From: Gorsachius magnificus
Lineage: Eukaryota; Chordata; Aves; Pelecaniformes; Ardeidae
Direction: 5' to 3'
Assembly: GCA_034008185.1 (NCBI GenBank)
Contig: CM067107.1
Coordinates: forward strand, 1-64,000
DNA: 64,000 nt
Shown here: positions 48,310 through 58,113 of the stretch, in pieces
How positions within the stretch are numbered: position 1 is the stretch's first letter
Layout of the letters: every line of letters starts with the position of its first letter
Notes under the pieces: generated by a model
Database searches by the model: none
Seen by the model: only the letters and a program-made list of their open reading frames with translations
Told to the model about the DNA's origin: nothing
Position numbers and translations under genes: made by a program

Positions 48310-49035
48310 GGGCAGACACGTGGGGTGACATCACCAGTGACATCACCCAGTTTGGGGGGGGGTCAGGAGGCAGCTGGAGACCCCAGGGGTGGTGGAGCTC
48401 TGCGTCCTCTCCTGGGGCAGGGGCTGGGCCTCCCTGCAGCAAGGGGATCGCCACAGCCTTCATGGGAGGGGGGATCTCGGCTCTGCGGGTGGCGTAAGGA
48501 CTGGTGGGCCCTATCCATGAAAACAGCTGGGACAGAGAAAGGTCCCAAAGTTGGCTGGGGGGGATCTCATCCCAGCTCCTTGTTGGGAGGGTTTGGTGGA
48601 GCGGAAACCCTGGTGGAGCCAGAACCTTGATGGGGCCAGAACCTTGAGGGAGCCAAAACCCTGGTGGAGTAAAAACATTTGAGGAGCCAGAACCTTGACA
48701 GGGCCAGAACCTTGAGGGACCCAAAACGTTGAACGGAGTCAGAACCCTGGTGGAGCCAGAACCTTGAGGGAGCCAGAACCCTGGTGGAGCAAACGCTGAG
48801 GGAGCCAGAACCTTGATGGGGCCAAAATGTTGATGGGCCAAAACCCTGGTGGAGCAAACCGAGGGGCCAGAACCTGAGGGCAAAAATGCTGAGGGAGCCA
48901 GAAACTTGATGGGGCCAAAATGTTGATGGGGCCAAAACCCTGGTGGAGCAAAACCAGTGAGGGAGCCAGAACCTTGATGGGGCCAAAATGTTGACGGAGC
49001 CGGAACCTTGACAGAGCCAGAACCCTGGTGGAGGG
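48310..49035 (+). repeat. Inverted counterpart of 36595-37165
   Basis: Unique block (48310-48560) plus minisatellite of 'ccagaaccttgatggggcc' units (48590-49030); both are reverse complements of the block at 36595-37165. Confidence 0.8.
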
Positions 49036-49039
49036 CCTC

Positions 49040-49480
49040 AGGGCCCTCACCTCTATGGCCATCATCAATGACACCAAACTGGGAGGAGTGGCTGATCCAC
49101 TGGGAGGGGCTGATCCAGCAGGACCTGGGCAGGCTGGAGCGTTGGGTGGAGAAGAACCTGATGAAGTTCAACCAGGGCCAAGTGCTGGGTGCAGCACCTG
49201 GGGAGGTTGAACCCCATGCACCAGGACAGGCTGGGGGCTGACCTGCTGGGAAGCAGCTTCTGCCAAGAGGGACTTAGGGGTCCTGGTGGGCGACAAGGTG
49301 GCCATGAGCCAGCAGGGTGCCCTGGTGGCCAAGAAGGCCAATAGCATCCTAGGGTGCATTAAGAGGAGCATGGCCAGCAGGGCCATGGAGGTTCTCCTGC
49401 CCCTCTGCTCTACCCTGGTGAGACCCCATCTGGAGCTCTGCGTCCAGTTCTGGGCTCCCCAGTTGCAGGGTCTGGTTGGA
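49040..49480 (+). mobile_element. CR1 LINE fragment (RT C-terminal part)
   Basis: 'ggcgacaaggtggccatgag', 'aagaaggccaatagcatcct' and 'gtgagaccccatctggagct' are the characteristic 3' part of CR1 ORF2. It is 5'-truncated, joined head-to-tail to a second CR1 fragment at about 49483, and not intact. Confidence 0.85.
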
Positions 49481-49482
49481 GG

Positions 49483-50472
49483 CTGGTGGCTCATGGGGTC
49501 CCCCAGGGCTCAGTGCTCGTCCCCATCTTGTTCAACTTCTTCATCCATGACCTGGATGAGGGGGCAGAGGGGACCCTCAGCAAGTCTGCTGATGGCACCA
49601 GACTGGGGGGATCGGCTGGTCCACTGGGAGGGGCTGATCCAGCAGGACCTGGGCAGGCTGGAGAGGAACCTGATGAAGTTCAACCAGGGCCAAGTGCTGG
49701 GTGCAGCACCTGGGGAGGTTGGACCCCCAGGCACCAGTCCAGGCTGGGGAATGACCTGCTGGGAAGCAGCTCTGCCAAGAGGGACTTAGGGTCCTGGTGG
49801 GCGACAAGGTGGCCATGAGCCAGCAGGGTGCCCTGGCGGCCAAAAGGCCAATGGCATCCTGGGGGGCATCAAGGGAGCGTGGCCAGCATGGGCCAGGGAA
49901 GTTCTCCTGCCCCTCTGCTCTGCCCTGGTGAGACCCACCTGGAACTCTGCATCCAGTTCTGGGCTCCTCGGTTCAAAGAGGGTGAGGAGCTACTGGGGAA
50001 GCCCACAGGAGGGCGACAAGGATGATGGGGGGACTGGGCATCTCCCCTACGAGAAAGGCTGAGGGAGCTGGGCTTGTTCAGCCTGGAGAAGAGAAGGCTG
50101 GAGGGGATCTCATCACCACGTACAAGTATCTCAAGGGTGGGGGTGACGAGGATGGAGCCAGACTCTTCCCCGTGGGGCCCAGTGACAGGACAAGGGGCCA
50201 TGGCACCAACTGGAGCAGAAGAGGTTCCAGTTGGACGTGAGGAAGAACTTGTTGACCTTGAGGGTGCCCGAGCCCTGGCCCAGACTGCCCAGGGGGGCTG
50301 TGGAGTCTCCTTCTCTGGAGATCTTCAACCCCCGCCTGGCCGCTGTCCTGTGCCCCCTGCTCTGGGTGACCTGCTTGAGCGGGGGGGTTGGGTTGAGTCG
50401 GGTGAGCTCCAGAGGGCCCTTCCAGACGCCACCCTTCCGGGATTTGGGATTTTGGGAGGCATCTAAACCCCC
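49483..50472 (+). mobile_element. Second CR1 LINE fragment, cut by the gap
   Basis: Starts within the RT domain (a broken GVPQGS-like motif then [19 protein letters not shown]) and continues through the ORF2 end to the 3' UTR text 'aggctggaggggatctcatc' and 'agactgcccaggggggctgt'. It stops at the N run at the same point where the full second copy leaves repeat sequence (about 57107). Confidence 0.85.
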
Positions 50473-50972
50473 NNNNNNNNNNNNNNNNNNNNNNNNNNNN
50501 NNNNNNNNNNNNNNNNNNNNNNNNNNNNNNNNNNNNNNNNNNNNNNNNNNNNNNNNNNNNNNNNNNNNNNNNNNNNNNNNNNNNNNNNNNNNNNNNNNNN
50601 NNNNNNNNNNNNNNNNNNNNNNNNNNNNNNNNNNNNNNNNNNNNNNNNNNNNNNNNNNNNNNNNNNNNNNNNNNNNNNNNNNNNNNNNNNNNNNNNNNNN
50701 NNNNNNNNNNNNNNNNNNNNNNNNNNNNNNNNNNNNNNNNNNNNNNNNNNNNNNNNNNNNNNNNNNNNNNNNNNNNNNNNNNNNNNNNNNNNNNNNNNNN
50801 NNNNNNNNNNNNNNNNNNNNNNNNNNNNNNNNNNNNNNNNNNNNNNNNNNNNNNNNNNNNNNNNNNNNNNNNNNNNNNNNNNNNNNNNNNNNNNNNNNNN
50901 NNNNNNNNNNNNNNNNNNNNNNNNNNNNNNNNNNNNNNNNNNNNNNNNNNNNNNNNNNNNNNNNNNNNNNNN
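50473..50972. other. Assembly gap, exactly 500 N
   Basis: Placeholder-size gap. The sequence on its right (from 50973) repeats what lies at 43432-50472 on its left. Confidence 0.98.
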
Positions 50973-51529
50973 CACAAGCACCCCAAGCAATCGGGCCTAA
51001 CCCGATTCTTAACCCACAAATATCTACACCTTTACTACATATTACCACAAATAATACCGAAGTCACCACACCTGCAGCGCCACGCGCCACCAAAATTCCT
51101 GATAGAAATCCTCTCTGAAAAATGATGCAAGCTAGCTACCAAGTACTGAACAAAACCAACCCAAATCTTACGGAGCGTTGTTGGCTGTGCTACGGAATAG
51201 ACTCACCCTTTTATGAGGCTGTAGGAGTAAGTGACATACCCATACGAGTAAATGTTCCGAATCCGGCCCAGTGCATACGGGACACAGAAAAGCAAGGAAT
51301 TGCGTTAGCGCGGGTGGTGGGAAGTGGCGTGTGCGTAGGTAAAGTCCCAAAGCACAAAGAACAACTGTGTGTGAGTAAGACACAAGATAAAACCCCTGCA
51401 AAGTGGTTACTACCGGCCAACGATGCCAAGTGGGTTTGTTCTATTATGGGAGTTACACCTTGTTTGTCGTTAGAAAAAATGTGATGAATCCTCAGAATAT
51501 TGTGCCCAGGTAACTAGAGTCCCCAAAAG

Positions 51530-52155
51530 TCTTTTACCATACCGAAGACTTTGCCTACGAGTCACAGATTACCCCAGAACATCATCTGTCAAAACGAGAA
51601 CCCCTTCCAGCACTAACGATAGCTGCTCTAATGAGCATGGGAGGGGCGGGAATAGGTACAGGAGTAGCATCCTTGGTGCAACAGAAGAAAGAACTTGGCG
51701 CCCTGAGGATGGCGGTAGATGACGACCTGGCTGGGATTGAACAATCAATAAGTGCGTTGGAACGATCAATTAGATCACTGTCTGAAGTAGTGCTGCAAAA
51801 TCGAAGAGGATCGGACCTGGTGTTCTTACAGCAAGGGGGAGTGTGCGCCGCACGAAGGGAAGAATGTTGTGTATACGCGGACCACGCCGGAATAGTGAGG
51901 GACACCATGGCCAAATTACGAGAGGGATTAGAAAAACAGAAAAGGGAACGAGAGGCGCGACAAAGTTGGCTTGCGTCATGGTTCAACCATTCGCCATGGC
52001 TGACCACCCTGATGTCTACCCTGATAGGGCCGATCGCAATGATCGTGACAGCATTGATCTTCGGACCCTGTATATTGAATAGGCTCGTGTCGTTTGTCAA
52101 GAGCCGACTAGAGAAGGTTGACATCATGTTGATAGAACGTCAACAACTGCTTTAA
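51530..52155 (+). pseudogene. env transmembrane-subunit remnant, second copy, single open frame
   Basis: Unlike the first copy, this TM segment stays in one frame from about 51530 through the fusion-peptide-like stretch, the heptad region, the CX6CC motif (about 51842-51876) and the membrane anchor (about 52010-52090) to TAA at 52153-52155. It is still cut off from SU by stops and frame slips near 51482-51530, so no complete Env can be made from this sequence as given. Confidence 0.8.
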
Positions 52156-52417
52156 GAATGTTCTTGTTCAAAATTTCCTTTAGCTATCCCCAGTTATACC
52201 CCTTGCTCCCAGTTACCCCCCAGTTACCTCTTGCTTAGCGTGCCTTATGTTTTCTATTCAAGTTTGTGATATATATTTTTAAGATTGTTATAAAGCATAG
52301 AGTAGGAGCAGGATGCATTTAGTATGTTTTTATCCAAGATTACGATATATATTTCTTTTAAGATTGTTAAGATTGTTATATTTTAGCCAATTTAACTACG
52401 CATAGGGAGGGGGGAAA

Positions 52418-52659
52418 TGTAGGTAGCCAGGGTCTGGCGGCCGGAAGACGTCGCGCTGTACGGAAGGATCGGGCCCCTCTCCTGATAGCCAATAGCGTTT
52501 GGGTTTAGGATGTAAGCGGACGGAAGTGATGTTATAAACCCAAGCTATATAATGCCGTGTCACTCACCAATAAACGCCATTTGCCGGCCACCACATTGGT
52601 GTCAGCGAGCTGATGGCCCGAGTGGCCTGGGGTTGGTCGCCACGCCTCCGAAGGCAACA
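52418..52659 (+). repeat. 3' LTR, second copy
   Basis: 242 bp, TG...CA, followed by CTCTCC (52660-52665). TATAAA is intact at 52533-52538 and AATAAA lies at about 52570. Its TATA-region bases match the 5' LTR of the first copy and not that copy's 3' LTR. Confidence 0.9.
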
Positions 52660-54157
52660 CTCTCCATCCCTCACTACCTTCCCGCATCCCACATCCCTCC
52701 CTGCCTTCCCAAATCCCCCCCGACCCTCCCCCCCAACCCCCCCCCCCACCTCCCCAAATCTCCCCATCCTTCCCCAAATCTCCCCATCCTTCCCCAAATC
52801 TCCCCCATTCTTCTCCAAATCCCCCCCATTCCCAAATCCCTCCATCCTTTCCCAAATCCCCCCCAAACCCCCCATCCTTCCTCAAATCCCTCCCATTCCT
52901 GCACAAATCCCCCCATCCTTCCCCAAACCCCCCTCCCCAAATTCCCCCACCCCAAACCTCCCCCTCCCCCCCCCCCACCCAAATTTCCCACCAGGCGAAG
53001 GACCAGCCTGCACCGGGATGAGCACAACCCTGCCGAACCATCAGGAAAATCCCCCGGGAATGGCTTCACCTCATCCCTGTCTCCCCGGAGAGGGGTTCGG
53101 CTCCCTGAGGGGCCCAATCCCAAGGGATAAGGGGAGATTTTTATGCACCAAATGCGGGAAAAGCTTCCGCCACCAACGCATCCACTCCGGAGAGCGTCTT
53201 TATCCCTGTCTGGAATGCGGGAAAACATTCACCTGGAATTCCCACCTGAATTCCCATCAAAAAACCCACCGGGGTGAAAAACCTCATCGTTGTCCCAAAT
53301 GCCAGAAGTGCTTCAGCCACCAATCCAACCTCCTCCGGCATCAGCGCCTGCACGGAATGGAGATTCTGTATGGGAAAAGCTTGAAGGCCGATGGTATCCC
53401 GCATTCCCGGAGCCACCCGGATGATATTCCCTATCTTTGTTCCGAATGCAGGAAATGTTTCAGTGCTCGCTCCAATCTTTTCCATCATCAACGTATCCAT
53501 CGTGGAGAAAAACCCTATGAATGCCGGGAATGCGGGAAGAGCTTCAGGCAGAGCTTCATCCGGCATCGCCGAACCCACATGGGGGAAAAACCTTTTTCCT
53601 GCTTATTTTGCGGGAAAGCTTTTAAGGAACAATCCCACCTCATCCACCACCGAGGGCGGCACATGGGGGGAAAAACCCTACGAATGTCCGGAATGCAGGA
53701 AAAAAAAAATTCCAAAGCTCCGATCTCCTTATCCATAGGCGATCCCCACACCGGCGAGACCCCGCATACATGTTCCGAGTGCGGAAAATGTTTCCGGGTG
53801 AGCTCCAGTTTGGTGCGACATCAAGGATTCCACACGGGAGAAAAACCCTTTCAGTGCAGGGAATGCGGGAAAGGATCCCGGGCCCGTTCCGTCCTCATCA
53901 TCCATCAGCGGCTCCACACGGGGGAACGACCCTACGAGTGCCCGGCTTGCGGGAAAAGGTTCGGACAAAGTTCCAATCTCAGTCGGCATCGCCGGATCCA
54001 TGCGGGGGAGGAGCCGTATCCCTGTCCCGCCGGTGGGAAGAGCTTCCGCGGCCGCTCTGGGTTGGTCCGGCATCAGCGGCTTCACCGGCCGCACGGATTT
54101 GGGCCGGAGGAAAATGGGGAAAAAGCAAGCGGAGGAGGAGGAGGAATGGCCTCGTAA
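52613..54157 (+). CDS. C2H2 zinc-finger ORF, second copy, open from an LTR ATG
   Basis: The 514-codon frame begins at an ATG inside the LTR (MARVAWGWSPRLRRQ), crosses the Pro/Ser-coding pyrimidine tract and enters the last exon of a zinc-finger gene at 52995 (acceptor CCCACCAG). It carries about ten C2H2 fingers, for example YPCLECGKTFTWNSHLNSH, HRCPKCQKCFSHQSNLL and YECPACGKRFGQSSNLS. One finger (about 53680-53740) is scrambled by compensating slips in G and A runs, and the last has CPAGG for CPxCG. TAA at 54155-54157. The finger exon alone is the safe gene call; translation from the LTR ATG is inference. Function: probable nuclear DNA-binding regulator; orthologue unknown. Confidence 0.75.
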   Translation: MARVAWGWSPRLRRQHSPSLTTFPHPTSLPAFPNPPRPSPPTPPPTSPNLPILPQISPSFPKSPPFFSKSPPFPNPSILSQIPPKPPILPQIPPIPAQIPPSFPKPPSPNSPTPNLPLPPPHPNFPPGEGPACTGMSTTLPNHQENPPGMASPHPCLPGEGFGSLRGPIPRDKGRFLCTKCGKSFRHQRIHSGERLYPCLECGKTFTWNSHLNSHQKTHRGEKPHRCPKCQKCFSHQSNLLRHQRLHGMEILYGKSLKADGIPHSRSHPDDIPYLCSECRKCFSARSNLFHHQRIHRGEKPYECRECGKSFRQSFIRHRRTHMGEKPFSCLFCGKAFKEQSHLIHHRGRHMGGKTLRMSGMQEKKNSKAPISLSIGDPHTGETPHTCSECGKCFRVSSSLVRHQGFHTGEKPFQCRECGKGSRARSVLIIHQRLHTGERPYECPACGKRFGQSSNLSRHRRIHAGEEPYPCPAGGKSFRGRSGLVRHQRLHRPHGFGPEENGEKASGGGGGMAS

Positions 54158-54189
54158 ATGCTCTTGGGCATTGCTGGCCAAAAAAAAAG

Positions 54190-55660
54190 GGGGGTTGACC
54201 CCCAAAAATAAGGGGGGACCCTCAAAAATGAAGGGGGGGACCCCAAAAATAAGGGGGTGACCCTCCAAAAATAAGGGGGGACCCTCAAAAATAAGGGGGG
54301 ACCCCCAAAAATAAAGGGGGTACCCCCAAAAATAAGGCCCCCCCCCAAACGTACATGGATGGAGGGGAGAATGTCTTGAACTGTGGGATGAGGTTGGCTC
54401 GGCGGTGCCTGCCCTCCTGTGAGGGTTTTTGGGGGGGGGGGGTGTTGTGCAGCAATGGGACCCCCCCAAATCCTTTGGGGTGCTGTGAGCAGGCCCCCCC
54501 AACCCCCTCCCCCCCGTGTTTCGGGGTGGGGTGCTCAGAGTTGGGACCCCCAAACCCCTTGGGGTAATGGGGACCCTACTCCATCGTGTTTTGGGGAGTG
54601 GGGGGGGGCCAGGAATGGGACTCCCCCCAGCCTCCCCCCCGTGTTTTTGGGGGGGGGCACAGAGATGGGACCCCCCAAATCCCTTGGGGGGTGAGCGGCC
54701 CCCGGCCCCCCCCCATGTTTTGGGTTGGGGGGGACAGGAATGGGACTCCCAAATCCCTCGGGGTGCCCCCAGTTTCCTCTTTTCCCAGCCCCAAACCCCA
54801 GGGAACCCCAAACCTGGGGGGGGGGAAATCCCAGTCCCCTGCCCCCCCCCCCAAGCAAAATCCAGGTGCTAAACCCCCCAGTTTTCCCAAAATTTCCTGT
54901 TTTCCCCTCAAATCCTTGGAGCCGGCTCCGAAACACTGGGGGAACCCCAGGGGAAGGTCTGGTTGGAGGCAGACACGTGGGGTGACATCACCAGTGACAT
55001 CACCCAGTTTGGGGGGGGGTCAGGAGGCAGCTGGAGACCCCAGGGGTGTGCTGGAGCTCTGCGTCCTCTCCTGGGGCAGGGGCTGGGCCTCCCTGCAGCA
55101 AGGGGATCGCCACAGCCTTCATGGGAGGGGGCATCTCGGCTCTGCGGGTGGCGTAAGGACTGGTGGGCCCTATCCATGAAAACAGCTGGGACAGAGAAGG
55201 TCCCAAAGTTGGCTGGGGGGGGATCTCATCCCAGCTCCTTGTTGGGAGGGTTTGGTGGAGCGGAAACCCTGGTGGAGCCAGAACCTTGATGGGGCCAGAA
55301 CCTTGAGGGAGCCAAAACCCTGGTGGAGTAAAAACATTGAGGGAGCCAGAACCTTGACAGGGCCAGAACCTGAGGAACCCAAAAGTGAGGAGTCAAACCT
55401 GGTGGGCCAAATTGAGGGGCCAAACCCTGGTGGAGCAAAACGTGAGGGAGCCAGAACCTTGATGGGGCCAAAATGGAGCCAGAACCTGAGGGGCCAGAAC
55501 CCTGATGGAGCAAAAATGCTGAGGGAGCCAGAAACTTGATGGGGCCAAAATGTTGATGGGGCCAAAACCCTGGTGGAGCCAAAACCAGTGAGGGAGCCAG
55601 AACCTTGATGGGGCCAAAATGTTGACGGAGCCGGAACCTTGACAGAGCCAGAACCCTGGT
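54190..55660. repeat. Second copy of the post-zinc-finger repeats and inverted block
   Basis: Corresponds to 46690-49035 with shorter arrays: 'ccctcaaaaataaggggg' (54190-54340), 'cccaaatcccttgggg' (54350-54910), unique block (54960-55230) and 'ccagaaccttgatggggcc' (55260-55660). Confidence 0.8.
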
Positions 55661-57107
55661 GGAGGGCCTCAGGGCCCTCACCTCTATGGCCATCATCAAT
55701 GACACCAAACTGGGAGGAGTGGCTGATCCACTGGGAGGGGCTGATCCAGCAGGACCTGGGCAGGCTGGAGCGTTGGGTGGAGAAGAACCTGATGAAGTTC
55801 AACCAGGGCCAAGTGCTGGGTGCAGCACCTGGGGAGGTTGAACCCCATGCACCAGGACAGGCTGGGGGCTGACCTGCTGGGAAGCAGCTCTGCCAAGAGG
55901 GACTTAGGGGTCCTGGTGGGCGACAAGGTGGCCATGAGCCAGCAGGGTGCCCTGGTGGCCAAGAAGGCCAATAGCATCCTAGGGTGCATTAAGAGGAGCA
56001 TGGCCAGCAGGGCCATGGAGGTTCTCCTGCCCCTCTGCTCTACCCTGGTGAGACCCCATCTGGAGCTCTGCGTCCAGTTCTGGGCTCCCCAGTTGCAGGG
56101 TCTGGTTGGAGGCTGGTGGCTCATGGGGTCCCCCAGGGCTCAGGCTCGTCCCATCTGTTCAACTTCTTCATCCATGACCTGGATGAGGGGGCAGAGGGGA
56201 CCCTCAGCAAGTCTGCTGATGGCACCAGACTGGGGGGATCGGCTGGTCCACTGGGAGGGGCTGATCCAGCAGGACCTGGGCAGGCTGGAGAGGAACCTGA
56301 TGAAGTTCAACCAGGGCCAAGTGCTGGGTGCAGCACCTGGGGAGGTTGGACCCCAGGCACCAGTCCAGGCTGGGGAATGACCTGCTGGGAAGCAGCTCTG
56401 CCAAGAGGGACTTAGGGGTCCTGGTGGGCGACAAGGTGGCCATGAGCCAGCAGGGTGCCCTGGCGGCCAAGAAGGCCAATGGCATCCTGGGGTGCATCAA
56501 GAGGAGCGTGGCCAGCAGGGCCAGGGAAGTTCTCCTGCCCCTCTGCTCTGCCCTGGTGAGACCCCACCTGGAACTCTGCATCCAGTTCTGGGCTCCTCGG
56601 TTCAAAGAGGGTGAGGAGCTACTGGGGAGAGCCCACAGGAGGGCGACAAGGATGATGGGGGGACTGGGGCATCTCCCCTACGAGAAGAGGCTGAGGGAGC
56701 TGGGCTTGTTCAGCCTGGAGAAGAGAAGGCTGGAGGGGATCTCATCACCACGTACAAGTATCTCAAGGGTGGGGGTGACGAGGATGGAGCCAGACTCTTC
56801 CCAGTGGTGCCCAGTGACAGGACAAGGGGCCATGGGCACCAACTGGAGCAGAAGAGGTTCCAGTTGGACGTGAGGAAGAACTTGTTGACCTTGAGGGTGC
56901 CCGAGCCCTGGCCCAGACTGCCCAGGGGGGCTGTGGAGTCTCCTTCTCTGGAGATCTTCAACCCCCGCCTGGCCGCTGTCCTGTGCCCCCTGCTCTGGGT
57001 GAGCCTGCTTGAGCGGGGGGGTTGGGTTGAGTCGGGTGAGCTCCAGAGGGCCCTTCCAGACGCCACCATTCCGGGATTTGGGATTTTGGGAGGCATCTAA
57101 ACCCCCA
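55660..57107 (+). mobile_element. Two joined CR1 fragments, second copy, complete to 3' end
   Basis: Same pair of CR1 pieces as 49040-50472, with the junction near 56115. The CR1 text ends near 57100 ('ggcatctaaaccccc') and unique AT-richer DNA follows. Both fragments are 5'-truncated and inactive. Confidence 0.85.
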
Positions 57108-57109
57108 CT

Positions 57110-58110
57110 GTAACATTTCCAGTCATTAATAAGGAAGATTTAGGGCACAATTATTGACTTAATTACCAATAAACACGGGTTCTGTTTATGTCAATCACAC
57201 GTGGGGCTGGGGGCTGGGCGTGTCAGGCTTGAGGGATTCGCCCCCCCAGCCCCATCCATGGATTTTTAAAACCTTGGGAAGCAAAAAAGAATCGCTGCCA
57301 GAGGGTTGCAAGGATCCCAATCCCAAAGCCGCGACCCCACCTCAAGGCTTCCAGGTGCTGGAATTTCATCATGAAGGGGTTGGGGGGGTTTTGGGGGTAC
57401 CTGGGGTGCAACCAAGCAAATAAAACCACTTGGGGGGGGGGGGAAATAAAATTTTACTCGCCAGAAAATACACTTCAACCGACGCCCGGGGCTGCCTCGA
57501 ACCAGCCCGGTTCTCATCACAGCCCCGGCATGGCCACAGCCCCCCCCAAGCGCTGTACCCCAAAACAGCTGCGGGCCCCCCCCCCCAAATCCCATACCCC
57601 AAAATGGCTCCCCCCCCATTAGTGCAATTCAGCTTCTGCCTTGCCTTTTGCTGGAAAAGGGGGAAAATAAACCCAAATAACCACCTGAAATTTGGGGGGG
57701 GGGGACTGGGGTGAAGGGAGGGGGGGCGGGGAGGGGGATGCTGCCCCCCCCAAACCCCCCAAGTGTTTTAGGGGTGCAGCTCCTGCGCCAAGGAGCAGCT
57801 TCGTTAGCGGCTTCGCCCACCCAGCCGCTTGCTGCCAACACCCAAGGAGCTGAACTCGTTATCCCACCGCCGGGCACGCCCTCCCCCCCTCCCCCCCCAG
57901 TTCATCCAACAATTCGGGGGTAACCCCAACAACCCCCCAAATTTCGCCCCCCCCCCCCCCCGCCGGCATCACCTGTGTCAACAAGGGGCTTCCAAGTGTC
58001 GCCCCCTCAGCTCCGTCCTCCTCTGCGGGAGGTAACGGCAGCACCCACCGCCCCCCGCGCTGCCGTTTTGGGGATGCCCCAGGGAGGGGAGAAGCACTAC
58101 GGGGGGTGGG
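57110..58110. other. Unique spacer and probable SH3BP5L 3' UTR
   Basis: Unique DNA of mixed base content with poly-G/C runs. No ORF of note. No clear AATAAA on the minus strand was found, so the 3' end of SH3BP5L is not fixed. Confidence 0.45.
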
Positions 58111-58113
58111 GGG

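Larger units (their letters stand above)
50973..52659 (+). mobile_element. Provirus 3' portion, second copy
   Basis: Starts abruptly inside the SU remnant (equivalent to about 43432) and runs through TM, purine tract and 3' LTR. It differs from the first copy by scattered substitutions and small indels. SU again carries the in-frame TGA (51116-51118) and ends at 51482-51484. Confidence 0.9.

Noticed and set aside
43432..57107. A biological tandem segmental duplication containing two functional zinc-finger paralogues
   Set aside because: Block ends coincide with a placeholder gap in the way expected for overlapping contigs, so an artefact is more likely; not excluded.
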